Assembly (NCBI GenBank): GCA_964510575.1
Contig: CAZECN010000013.1
Span: 7,167 to 71,166 of the forward strand
DNA: 64,000 nt
Origin: CALKYB01 sp964510575
GTDB taxonomy: Bacteria > Bdellovibrionota_C > UBA2361 > SZUA-149 > CALKYB01
Direction of reading: 5' to 3'
Of the stretch, positions 50,741 to 58,926 are shown one piece after another. A model generated the notes under the pieces. That model ran no database searches, was not told where the DNA came from, and saw nothing but the letters and a program-made list of their open reading frames with translations. The translations under genes were made by a program, and so were the position numbers. The stretch's first letter is position 1. The number at the start of each line of letters is the position of its first letter.

Positions 50741-51535
50741 ATGGCGGGACGTGCGATAGTAATAACTTCGGGAAAAGGTGGAGTCGGTAAGACTACTACT
50801 TCAGCCAGTTTGGGAGCCGCTCTGGCTTTGAAAGGCAAGCGAGTTCTGGTGGTTGATGGAGATATCGGACTGCGTAACTTAGACGTTATCATGGGCCTTG
50901 AAAACAGGATTGTTTTTAACCTGGTTGATGTAGCTAAAGGTCTCTGTAAGCCTCAGCAGGCAGTTATAAAATCAAAAAGGTCCAACAATCTTTACCTGCT
51001 GCCTGCCTCTCAAACTGATGACAAGGATGTTATTTCTCAGAAAGAAATGGCTGAAGTGTTGAGCAAGTATAAGCAAGAGTTTGATTTTGTGTTGGTTGAT
51101 TCTCCAGCTGGAATTGAGCAAGGCTTTAAAAATGCCTGTTCTGGCGTAGATGAGGCTCTGCTAGTTACTACTCCTGAAGTTTCTGCAATCCGGGATGCTG
51201 ACCGAGTTATTGGATTGCTAACTGCTCAGGGAATTGAACCACGAGTTATCATAAACAGGGTGGACGAAGCGCTTGTAAGGAGAGGAGACATGCTTTCTCC
51301 GGACGATGTTTGCGATATACTTGGTATTGAGCAGATTGGCTTGGTCTTTAAAGATGACGACATCGTTATAGCGGCAAACAATGGCGAGCCTGTTGTATAT
51401 AACAAGACCTCTAAGGCAGGAGATGCCTTTATGAAGATTGCTGATCGTTTGATGGGAGCCGATGTCCCGCTGGAATCGGTAGATATGAGAACCAGTCTTT
51501 GGGCGAAGCTAGGGCGTCGTCTTAGTGCAGCGTAA
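50741..51535 (+). CDS. minD: Septum site-determining ATPase MinD
   Basis: This 264-residue ATPase has the deviant Walker A GKGGVGKTT (residues 9-17), VLVVDGDIGLRNLDVIMGLE, and VLVDSPAGIEQGF. The C-terminal amphipathic membrane-targeting helix is LWAKLGRRL. MinD carries MinC to the membrane and oscillates with MinE. ATG with GAGGGA upstream, 48 bp after minC. Confidence 0.98.
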   Translation: MAGRAIVITSGKGGVGKTTTSASLGAALALKGKRVLVVDGDIGLRNLDVIMGLENRIVFNLVDVAKGLCKPQQAVIKSKRSNNLYLLPASQTDDKDVISQKEMAEVLSKYKQEFDFVLVDSPAGIEQGFKNACSGVDEALLVTTPEVSAIRDADRVIGLLTAQGIEPRVIINRVDEALVRRGDMLSPDDVCDILGIEQIGLVFKDDDIVIAANNGEPVVYNKTSKAGDAFMKIADRLMGADVPLESVDMRTSLWAKLGRRLSAA

Positions 51536-51546
51536 GGAGAGTTGAC

Positions 51547-51816
51547 ATGTTTGGAATAAAATCACTTTTCAAAAAAGATAACTCAAAAGCAAATGCCCGG
51601 AACAGGCTAGAGATGGTTCTTGTTCAAGATCGAAGTGGGCTAACTTCTAAGCAAATGAAAAACTTTAAGAAAGAACTTCTTGAGGTTATGCAGAAGTATT
51701 TTGTGATGGAAAAGAAAGGCCTTGATTTTGAGTGGCAACGAGAGGGTAATTCAACAGCTCTTGTGATCAACACCGCTCTTAGGAGTAAGGGTAAGCCTGT
51801 TAAGGCTGCAGCCTAA
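51547..51816 (+). CDS. minE: Cell division topological specificity factor MinE
   Basis: This 89-residue protein has the family layout: N-terminal membrane-binding FGIKSLF, the MinD-contact helix with ARNRLEMVLVQDRSGL, and the C-terminal dimer domain (MKNFKKELLEVMQKYF, NSTALVINTALR). It stimulates MinD ATPase and sets the midcell position. It lies 11 bp after minD, with GGAGAG upstream. Confidence 0.96.
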   Translation: MFGIKSLFKKDNSKANARNRLEMVLVQDRSGLTSKQMKNFKKELLEVMQKYFVMEKKGLDFEWQREGNSTALVINTALRSKGKPVKAAA

Positions 51817-51845
51817 TTTTAGCTGCCTAGTTAGCTGAACTCTAA

Positions 51846-51869
51846 AGCAGTGGCTTGCGGGCCACTGCT
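51846..51869 (+). other. Hairpin after minE
   Basis: AGCAGTGGC (51846-51854) pairs perfectly with GCCACTGCT (51861-51869) around a 6-nt loop, 30 bp after the minE stop. Only a weak T-rich tail follows (ACTCTTAG), so termination may be partial. Confidence 0.5.
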
Positions 51870-51908
51870 ACTCTTAGACTAATGTCTTAGAGGTGTAAAT
51901 TCCAATCT

Positions 51909-51940
51909 AAAAAAAAATCTACAAAAAACTTTCGTAGATT
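51909..51940 (-). terminator. Minus-strand terminator
   Basis: AATCTAC (51916-51922) and GTAGATT (51934-51940) form a 7-bp stem. On the minus strand it is followed by a run of T (51917 down to 51909). It would end transcripts coming from the small membrane ORF region at 51978-52261. Confidence 0.55.
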
Positions 51941-51977
51941 GAAAAACCACACCCCTTGGTCAATCATTGACTAGCCT

Positions 51978-52135
51978 TAAGCTTTGCGCACAAATATTAA
52001 GGTAGTGGCGCTAAGAAAGCAGACTAGTATAAGTGAAACCATTAAAAAATGACCAAAAGTTATGCCAAAGCCTTCAAATACGATCACGTTGTATGGTGAG
52101 GATGAACTTTGGAAAGCAAAAATAAAGATAATGGC
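51978..52135 (-). pseudogene. Possible second half of a broken small membrane gene
   Basis: This stretch is in the same frame as the 41-residue ORF at 52136-52261 and follows its TAA stop directly. It has 52 open codons that read like a membrane protein (AIIFIFAF, then FGHFLMVSLILVCFL and the end IFVRKA) up to TAA 51978-51980. No convincing start codon or ribosome binding site precedes it. It may be the distal part of a gene split by a nonsense mutation, or an unused frame. Confidence 0.3.
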
Positions 52136-52261
52136 TTACATCGTTTTGATACGGACAAATAACGATAAAATCCCAGGTAAGTTGTTTTTATCAAGAACCT
52201 GCGCGATTATAGCTATTATTATCGCCATCAAGGAAAGAAACAGCGTTATTATCCCGTACAT
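52136..52261 (-). CDS. Small membrane protein, 41 residues (perhaps truncated)
   Basis: ATG 52261 has AGGAG 7 nt upstream and opens a 41-codon frame: MYGIITLFLSLMAIIIAIIA is one membrane helix, followed by DKNNLPGILSLFVRIKTM and TAA. No family recognised. The open frame continues after the stop with more membrane-like sequence, and a minus-strand terminator lies at 51909-51940. The region 52262-52488 upstream shows no other gene. Confidence 0.45.
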   Translation of the reverse strand: MYGIITLFLSLMAIIIAIIAQVLDKNNLPGILSLFVRIKTM

Positions 52262-52488
52262 TTGAAAACTCCTAAAAAACCAGGTGGAATTACACCTCTA
52301 AAATTTAGTGAGAGCTACTGGTAGCAGCTGAGCACTTAGGCCTTCTACTCTTATATATTTTATAGTGAATCACGTTCTTTGATTTTATTAAAATTTCGAG
52401 GATAAAACTTGTTTTTAGTTGAGAAAAATCAACAAAGACGAGCAGTTTAAGCTTCCTGCAGTTCTTGGAAGCAAGGAGTTCGATCGAG

Positions 52489-53667
52489 TTATGATCTCTT
52501 AGGGGCCAAGGAGCTTGGAGTGGAGGGCAGCAAGTTACTTTGTTCAGCTTCACTTTCCAGATGTTCCTGCACTAGCTCAATTTCAAGTATATCTTGGCCG
52601 AGAAGAGCCTCTAGATCTCCATACATTCCAAGAGTTCCGTGAAGAACTTGGCTAATTTGCTTTTCTCTTTTAGCGAAGTTTCTAGCTGCAACTGCTTTTT
52701 CTTTTTGAAGCTCGGTCTGAAGAGATTGGAAGGCTTCGACAATTGCTTCAACTCTTTGCCGAAAACCATCTCCTGAAAGATAGCTATAGATATCCTCCAT
52801 TTTTTTATTCTTTCCAGTATTGGCCTGGGTGATTGAATGAGCTGCCAGAAGTTGATTTCTCAAAGCTGTTGCTAAACCCTCCAAGCAACTGGGACTAGTT
52901 ATCCAAACTCCTTCAACTTGACCAAAGCTACCAAAGTCTTTTGGTAAAGCGGTGGAAACTATTACAGCAATATTAGCTTTAGCGGAGCGCATGTCCTCTT
53001 TAAGCTTTGGGATCCAGCTAGGTGACCAGTTCTTCGTATTTTTTACTTCCCAGATAATGGAACCAGTATCTTTTCCAAGTTTGCTTTTTACAACTTGGAT
53101 TATGTCAGCTCCTTTGATTCCTTTTTCAACAGGAGCAATTTGATCCCCAGGAAAAAGTTGCCTTAGCTTATCTTCAAGGACTAGCTCTAGAACCTCTCCC
53201 TGCATTTGTTGAGAACCTTGGCTGACTTGGCGGGTTAGTTCTTCAACCTTCTTTTTGAGCCCTTCTTCTTTGAGTTGAAATTCTTTTTCCCTAAGTTCAA
53301 TTTTTTGTTGATAGAGCTTACTTCTTTCGTGGTCATCAGCTTTTAGCTTTTCCTGAACTTTTCTTTCGATCTCTAGCTCTAAGTTCTCTTCTTTCTCACG
53401 AACTTTTTTCGACTCTTTTAGTAGTTTTAATTCGGATTCCTTAAGGGACTTAAGTTCATGGTCTTTCTCAGAGACGGATCTGGAGAGTTCTTTTAGCTTT
53501 TCGTCAGCTTCTTGTTTTGACTGAAGAAGCTTGGCTTGAAGCTCTTTTTTACTTTCTAGCTTTATTCTTTTTTCGATCTCGGTGGAAAGTTCTTTGGATA
53601 GAGCGGAGTCGAGATCAAAGCTGCTGCCGCATTCTGGGCAGTTGATTTTTGAGAAGTTAGGCTTCAT
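52489..53667 (-). CDS. DUF2130 family protein (coiled coil plus nuclease-like fold)
   Basis: This 392-residue protein begins with a zinc-ribbon-like INCPECGSSFDLD, then a long charged coiled coil (about 25-165). A domain with GADIIQ, GSIIWEVKNTKNWSPSWIPKL and IVSTALPKDFG follows, with the spaced D...ExK pattern of PD-(D/E)xK nucleases. That matches the DUF2130 family, of unknown role. The C-terminal part is another helical stretch. No neighbour suggests a function. Confidence 0.8.
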   Translation of the reverse strand: MKPNFSKINCPECGSSFDLDSALSKELSTEIEKRIKLESKKELQAKLLQSKQEADEKLKELSRSVSEKDHELKSLKESELKLLKESKKVREKEENLELEIERKVQEKLKADDHERSKLYQQKIELREKEFQLKEEGLKKKVEELTRQVSQGSQQMQGEVLELVLEDKLRQLFPGDQIAPVEKGIKGADIIQVVKSKLGKDTGSIIWEVKNTKNWSPSWIPKLKEDMRSAKANIAVIVSTALPKDFGSFGQVEGVWITSPSCLEGLATALRNQLLAAHSITQANTGKNKKMEDIYSYLSGDGFRQRVEAIVEAFQSLQTELQKEKAVAARNFAKREKQISQVLHGTLGMYGDLEALLGQDILEIELVQEHLESEAEQSNLLPSTPSSLAPKRS

Positions 53668-53727
53668 TAGGGACAGTATAGGCAGAGGCTCCTATTAAAT
53701 CAATCAACCCTAAGCTTAATCCGAATT

Positions 53728-55125
53728 TTAACTGAGTTTTTGCTGTTCTAGCGCAGCCTTATAAAGCAGCTTCGCAATTTGACTGCGACTAAGATGGAGA
53801 TTATTGCCGGAACGAATTTTAGAGAATTCTTTCTCAATCTTTTTAGCTAAGGGCTCTGATAGGGGAGGGATGTTTTCAATTTCTTTTCTTAGATCCAATG
53901 AGCCTCGTCTGGAGTGATTGCGGCCAAGAATTGAGACAAGGTGACTCCAGGCTCTGTTGAGAACAAGGTGAGGGAAGGAAATATTTTTCACTGGACCAAC
54001 TTGTAAAGACTTTCGCCCGAGGGGCAGGAATACCACCTTAGTTTCAGCAAGAGTGTCACCGCCAAAAATAACAGTTCCAGCTCCCACAAGTCCTCCAAGG
54101 AAACTACCCATAAGAAGGGATGAACCACCAGAGATGACATCTAATGTTCCTCCAACAGCGGCTCCACTAAAGGCTCCGTATTTGAGCAGAGTCTTGCGGT
54201 CTAGTCCAAAGAGCTGGGAGCTTTCTTCGGAGAAAAGCTCAGGCTCTTTCTCTGCCCAAAGGTCTGAGTCAGAGCACTCGAGATTCCGATGACTAAAGAT
54301 AGACTCAACTCCTTTTCGAGACTTGGCTTCAATTGAGACCAGTTTCTTGGAGAGCTTGTCTTCAAGTTTTTCTATAATTTCTTCTTTATTGCTATTGTCG
54401 TTGATCGATTCCTCGAGTTTGAGAGAAAGCATGGAGGTTAGGGATTGTGCTATCACCTCACTGCTCTTTTTGATCTTGTTTTTTCGGTCTTCAAGAAGAG
54501 CATCCGAAGCTTTAAGAAGCTCAGGCCTCCAACCTTCATTCAGTTGAGCAAAGTCTCGAAGCAAGTCTAGCTGCTTGTTGAAATCCGCACGGTGGGCATC
54601 GAAGACTCTAACGACATTGAAGAATTGTCCTAGGGCGCTTTTCCAGTTCTCCACGTATTGGTCTGAATCAATAGGGTTGATCAAGGCCATTCGAACTTGC
54701 CCTGTCCAGCGAAGAATCTCCAGTTCGGCATCGAATTCTTCACCGTAAGGAATTGAACCGTCCACTACATAAATGATTCCCGCGCCATCGACTATAGGCC
54801 TAAGTAGTTCTACTTCATCCGGGTAAAGCTCTTTGTTTTCTGATTTCAGAGCAAATTTGCGAACGGCGTAATGTCTTGAGTCTGCACCTTGGGAATCTTC
54901 CTTAATTAGATTGAAGACCTTGTGAGGGCGTTGAAATCCTGGCGTATCAAAAAACTGCACCAAGTCTTCTGAGCCAAGTGAGATCAAATGCGAGGATGAC
55001 TTGGTAGTTGTTCCAGGCATCGAGTCTATGGGAACTCGGCTATTCTGGATCAAAGTAGAAACGATACTAGATTTCCCTCTATTGGGATGGCCGACAACAG
55101 CAAAAGAAGGAATGCTATCCTGCAC
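53728..55125 (-). CDS. GTPase with C-terminal DUF3482 domain
   Basis: This 465-residue protein has an Era/TrmE-type G domain: GHPNRGKSSIV (P-loop), MPGTTTKS (switch I), FFDTPGF (G3). The usual NKxD is replaced by NPID (INPIDSDQ), so base recognition may differ. The C-terminal half has a glycine-rich hydrophobic stretch (GGTLDVISGGSSLLMGSFLGG) of the DUF3482 type. I chose GTG 55125, which has GGAG 6 nt upstream; the frame runs on to TTG 55137. It overlaps the DUF2868 gene by 11 nt and the two families are regular partners. Confidence 0.85.
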   Translation of the reverse strand: MQDSIPSFAVVGHPNRGKSSIVSTLIQNSRVPIDSMPGTTTKSSSHLISLGSEDLVQFFDTPGFQRPHKVFNLIKEDSQGADSRHYAVRKFALKSENKELYPDEVELLRPIVDGAGIIYVVDGSIPYGEEFDAELEILRWTGQVRMALINPIDSDQYVENWKSALGQFFNVVRVFDAHRADFNKQLDLLRDFAQLNEGWRPELLKASDALLEDRKNKIKKSSEVIAQSLTSMLSLKLEESINDNSNKEEIIEKLEDKLSKKLVSIEAKSRKGVESIFSHRNLECSDSDLWAEKEPELFSEESSQLFGLDRKTLLKYGAFSGAAVGGTLDVISGGSSLLMGSFLGGLVGAGTVIFGGDTLAETKVVFLPLGRKSLQVGPVKNISFPHLVLNRAWSHLVSILGRNHSRRGSLDLRKEIENIPPLSEPLAKKIEKEFSKIRSGNNLHLSRSQIAKLLYKAALEQQKLS

Positions 55126-56620
55126 AGTTCTCTCCAAAAGTGTTTACTACTACAGGGAATTTGCCAGAAAGTTTGGAAAGTTTAGCAGCCCATACCTTTT
55201 CATGTCTCTCCGAAGGGCATTTGAGGGATACAGGGTCTGAGCAATCTACTGGCAGGACATGTAACTGCTTACCTTTGGGCAACTTGGTACTCAAATCTGA
55301 GATCAGCTCTACATTTTCTTCCAAGGGAATATCCCAAGATTTAACCATCAAGTAGCATTCGGTCTCTTTGTGGTCTTTGAAAAAACTAGATGCCTGTTGA
55401 ACTAAGTCTTCTGCTCTTTGTTCTTCACCGGAAAGCTTTAGCGCTAGAGTGTCCGGCTTCAGCTCCGTTTGATCACTTGAAAGTTGATCCTTCTGTTCGT
55501 TCGAAAGGGTAAAGTTGAGGGTAAGGAATGAACACTTTGAGTTTATGTCTAGGGGCTCAAGCTTTGCCAGGTCGCTTTTCAGCCCTGAGGATGGTTCGCT
55601 AGTTTCCTCTGAAAGCTCTGCTCCTTCAGTTGCTCGAAAAGCAGGTGCTTTGCCAGACAGTCTAAATAGCAGTTGTTGAACTCCAGGAAGCTTAAAATGT
55701 TCGCGTCTTACAAGTATGTCCCTTACCGAGCTAACAAGCACAAATAAGACAAGCCTAGGTATTAGGCCATAGGTGAAAATACAAAGGGCAATGAAATACC
55801 ACCAGTTTCCAAACTTTTTTGCTGTAGGGAGAGAGGTTTTTCCTGAGCTTAGTCTGAAGAATCTAGTCTCCTCAACCATTTCTAGGCTGGGGTTAGCTTC
55901 TGGTAGAAAGTGTTTCCAGGGTGTGGCTATAGCTGAGCTTACTGAATGTACTTTTTCCGGGGCAATGTTCAGAGTTGAGCCCCAGCTAAATGCTAAGTCG
56001 GTAAAAGAAACGAGCAAGAGAAAGCAGGCAATTGCAGTGGACAAGAAAGCAACTGAGAATACTTGCGAGCATGCGGCAAAGTGCCACTTTAATACTGAGG
56101 GACTGATCGACAAGGCTGTTTCAGAACTTTTTACTTTTCGTGTCACCGAGTAGAAAAGTTCCGTCGGGTTAAGAGATTTAAGAAAAAGAATTAGACCCCC
56201 AATGATCGGTAGTTTTTCCAAGAATGAAACTGGTAGTAAAAGAAACAGTGAAAAGAGCGTGAAGATAAACGGCACAACAACAAGTGCGAGCAGGGGAATA
56301 GCAATATTTACTGGATGGGTTCCGTCAAAATAAAAAACTGCCCCTGATGTCAGTGCGCCACAAATAATTCCTAGTAAGAATAGTATTCCTCCTGAGGGTA
56401 GAAAAAAATTACCTTTAATTTCTTTGCCCAAAGAATTGAGCCAGGAAAGGATTGAAAGTTTTTTACCTTTTTTTGTGCTTAGGTCTAAGTTTTTATCTTT
56501 TCCATTTGCAATTACTTCTTTGTCTCTTTCTAAGAGTTCCGCAGAAGAGCTTTGCCGATCTTTCTGTATAGCTTGGTCTAGTGCTACAAGGCTTCTAATA
56601 TTTAAGGATCGAAAACTCAT
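55115..56620 (-). CDS. DUF2868 family membrane protein
   Basis: This 501-residue protein has an N-terminal Lys-rich part, then two hydrophobic hairpins (about 80-135 and 180-205) and a further helix near 275-295. The C-terminal cytosolic domain contains HVLPVDCSDPVSLKCPSERHE. It fits DUF2868, which is found next to DUF3482 GTPases in many proteobacteria. Function unknown. Start ATG 56620; no strong ribosome binding site. Confidence 0.8.
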   Translation of the reverse strand: MSFRSLNIRSLVALDQAIQKDRQSSSAELLERDKEVIANGKDKNLDLSTKKGKKLSILSWLNSLGKEIKGNFFLPSGGILFLLGIICGALTSGAVFYFDGTHPVNIAIPLLALVVVPFIFTLFSLFLLLPVSFLEKLPIIGGLILFLKSLNPTELFYSVTRKVKSSETALSISPSVLKWHFAACSQVFSVAFLSTAIACFLLLVSFTDLAFSWGSTLNIAPEKVHSVSSAIATPWKHFLPEANPSLEMVEETRFFRLSSGKTSLPTAKKFGNWWYFIALCIFTYGLIPRLVLFVLVSSVRDILVRREHFKLPGVQQLLFRLSGKAPAFRATEGAELSEETSEPSSGLKSDLAKLEPLDINSKCSFLTLNFTLSNEQKDQLSSDQTELKPDTLALKLSGEEQRAEDLVQQASSFFKDHKETECYLMVKSWDIPLEENVELISDLSTKLPKGKQLHVLPVDCSDPVSLKCPSERHEKVWAAKLSKLSGKFPVVVNTFGENCAG

Positions 56621-56750
56621 CAAGGGTTAAGTGCAAATATGAGATTGTTTATTGGTTAATGTTGAGTGACAGATTTTTTACCATGGCTGAAAAAACTAAA
56701 AAACTCTCAAGTTTAGGGTGAAAAGTTTGCAGATAGATTCAAGTTCTTCT

Positions 56751-57521
56751 TTAAAATACAAGTTCAAGCTCATCAGGGAGGTCTTGTAGTTCTTCGCTAA
56801 GTACCGCTGTTTCGCGTAGATAAAGCTTTTTTAATGAGATCATCTGCTTAATTTGATTTAAAGACCCACCATCTACGTTGGTATTGGATAGGTTTAATGC
56901 CACAACTCCTAGGCGTGAAATACTTTCCAATGCTTGGTTCGTAATTTCGGTGCCTTCCAAGTATAGCTTTTTCAAAGGGAGTTTTTTCAGGCTCTCAATT
57001 CCTTTGTCTCCAACAAACGTATTGTTTAGAAAAAGTTTTTCGATCGGTAGGTCCTTGAGTTGCTCTAAAGTCTTATCGCCAACCCAAGTTTCATTTAAGG
57101 AAAGAGTTTTTAGGTTTTTTAGAGCTGCTATTGCGCTTGCTTCATTATCCTTAACCGAGCAACCAGAAAGGAATAGCTTTTCAATAGGAGAGTGTCTTAG
57201 GTGTTTGAGTCCGGATTTGTTGATTGAGCAGTTTTGAAAATACACCGCTCGAACTTTGGAAAAGCTAGGGGTGTTAAATTGCTTTAGCTCCTCATTCGTT
57301 ACGTCTCTTGGAAGTCTAACCGAGGTTTTGGCTCCATTAAGAAATTTTGAGAGATCTCTTGATTCTGAAAATTTATTTGCAGGTAGTTTGGTTGCTGAGA
57401 GCTTGGAGTCTTTAAGCTCGCTGGAGAATTGATCCGAAATAATCTGAAGTCTGGGAGTGCCTACTGTAAAGGTAACTCCAAGGATAAAAGCTGACGCCAA
57501 TGTCAGACTCACACGTTTCAT
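56751..57521 (-). CDS. Exported leucine-rich-repeat protein
   Basis: This 256-residue protein has a signal peptide (VSLTLASAFILGVTFTVG) and at least six LRR units of the form LKKLYLEGTEITNQALESI, LKTLSLNETWVGDKTLEQL and IEKLFLNNTFVGDKGIESL. These are ribonuclease-inhibitor-like or planctomycete-style repeats, suited to protein binding outside the cytoplasm. I chose ATG 57521 because AAGGGGA precedes it and the signal peptide starts there. The frame runs on to 57590. Binding partner unknown. Confidence 0.75.
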   Translation of the reverse strand: MKRVSLTLASAFILGVTFTVGTPRLQIISDQFSSELKDSKLSATKLPANKFSESRDLSKFLNGAKTSVRLPRDVTNEELKQFNTPSFSKVRAVYFQNCSINKSGLKHLRHSPIEKLFLSGCSVKDNEASAIAALKNLKTLSLNETWVGDKTLEQLKDLPIEKLFLNNTFVGDKGIESLKKLPLKKLYLEGTEITNQALESISRLGVVALNLSNTNVDGGSLNQIKQMISLKKLYLRETAVLSEELQDLPDELELVF

Positions 57522-57687
57522 TTGAATTTCCCCTTCCTCTCTGAGCTCAGAAATTGACATTAAATAGCTAAACTTCCCCAGAACCAGCAATTTGTTTCGT
57601 GACAGGTTTCGGTAGGCAAACTATAATGGCACCAGTTTAAGCGGGATAAATGTCTTCAACAAGATATAAAGTGAAGAAGTCTAGATA

Positions 57688-58215
57688 ATGTTTTGTAACT
57701 TTTGTGCTAAGCCAGTTCCTCAAGGTGAGGCTTATTGCAAGGAATGTGCTCCTAAGGCTCGCTCTCATCGGCCTAAGGAGGAGCGAGAGGCTGAACTTGC
57801 TGATATCAAGCAAGGTTTCCGGTCTAAGCAGAAGCTCAGTAGCCAGAGAAGGGACGAAGGTAAAATGGAGTTGACTAGGGCCAGTCTCCTGATACTGCTC
57901 AGCTGGTTTCTAGTTCACTACTGTTATATTTTTCGCTTGGGTGAAGGTATCGGGGGTGAGGCTTTAATAGACTTGGGGATTTTGATTTTCATTTTGTTTA
58001 ACGTGACCTCTAGAAGACCCTTTTCTAGAAATCTTTTGGTAGTTCGCTGCTTTTTGTTCACTGGCTTAGCTTTTTACTACGCTTTTAGTCGTTTAATGGA
58101 GCATCCGGTATCCTTTTCTTTCTTCTTTATAGGTGGGCTGCTTTCTTTGTTTAGCGCCGCATTTGTTTTGCTCTCCAACAAGGTCAATAATTTCTTCCTT
58201 TACGAAGAATGGTAG
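57688..58215 (+). CDS. Zinc-ribbon membrane protein, hypothetical
   Basis: This 175-residue protein starts with a zinc ribbon (C-x-x-C at CNFC and C-x-x-C at CKEC, 12 residues apart), then a basic segment (about 25-60) and four hydrophobic segments from about residue 63. That layout is common in small zinc-ribbon membrane proteins of unknown role. Start ATG 57688, no strong Shine-Dalgarno. A terminator follows at 58218. Confidence 0.6.
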   Translation: MFCNFCAKPVPQGEAYCKECAPKARSHRPKEEREAELADIKQGFRSKQKLSSQRRDEGKMELTRASLLILLSWFLVHYCYIFRLGEGIGGEALIDLGILIFILFNVTSRRPFSRNLLVVRCFLFTGLAFYYAFSRLMEHPVSFSFFFIGGLLSLFSAAFVLLSNKVNNFFLYEEW

Positions 58216-58217
58216 TT

Positions 58218-58240
58218 AAACCAACCACTTGGTTGTTTTT
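58218..58240 (+). terminator. Probable terminator
   Basis: AACCAA and TTGGTT form a 6-bp stem with loop CCAC, followed closely by a T-tract (GTTTTTA), just after the stop of the zinc-ribbon membrane protein. Confidence 0.6.
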
Positions 58241-58403
58241 ATACCCTAAAGCTTGGAAGGACCTGTCACTTTAGGGAAACCTTTTAAAATTCTTGCTCAT
58301 CTTATCCATTAACCGAGCCGATAGTTATCAAACAAGTTGGGTTTTTCAGAAAAAACTAAATGGTTTTGGCTTGGTTTAACTTTTTCCCCCGGAGGGTTTC
58401 GTT

Positions 58404-58847
58404 GTGCACAAAATTTTAATCATCGATGATGATGATCAAATCAGAAAAATGTATGAACTCTTTCTATCGAGTGAGGGCTATGAAGTTCTTAGTGCTGCGA
58501 GTGGAGAAGAAGGACTTCGAACATTTTGGAAGAACAACGTTGATTTGGTTATTACTGACTTATTTATGCCGGGAATAGATGGTCTTTATGTTACAGCCAA
58601 AATTCGGGAGGTTAATCAACAAATTCCAATCCTAGGAATTTCTGGCGGACCAGATCCTAATAATCCAAACAGATCGCTTTCAAGTCCAGAGCAGATGGGT
58701 GCTATCAAGGTTTTGAAAAAACCTGTTGAGCTTGATGTTTTGCTTAGCGAAATTCAACACCAAATAGACGAAGCTTCGAAAGGCGCGGACAAGATTAAAA
58801 TCACCAAAACAGGTGGTGAAGCTGCTGGTGCTCGGTCTGAAGAATAA
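58404..58847 (+). CDS. Single-domain response regulator (CheY-like)
   Basis: This 147-residue receiver protein has the acidic pocket IIDDDDQ, phospho-acceptor D52 in VITDLFMPG, and KVLKKP with the conserved Lys. No output domain; the last 25 residues are a charged tail (DKIKITKTGGEAAGARSEE). It probably takes phosphate from a nearby kinase, with the hybrid kinase at 60066 the best candidate. GTG start with a GGAGGG 7 nt upstream. It precedes the FIST gene by 80 bp. Confidence 0.93.
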   Translation: MHKILIIDDDDQIRKMYELFLSSEGYEVLSAASGEEGLRTFWKNNVDLVITDLFMPGIDGLYVTAKIREVNQQIPILGISGGPDPNNPNRSLSSPEQMGAIKVLKKPVELDVLLSEIQHQIDEASKGADKIKITKTGGEAAGARSEE

Positions 58848-58926
58848 GTTCTTCAGGCTAGCGTTTTTGGTCTATCGACCATTCTAAATTAATTACGTTT
58901 ATACAGTTAATCTTCAGGAGGTTCTC

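Noticed and set aside
52062..52265. Plus-strand ORF of 67 codons
   Set aside because: It has no ribosome binding site and lies opposite a better minus-strand ORF with one.
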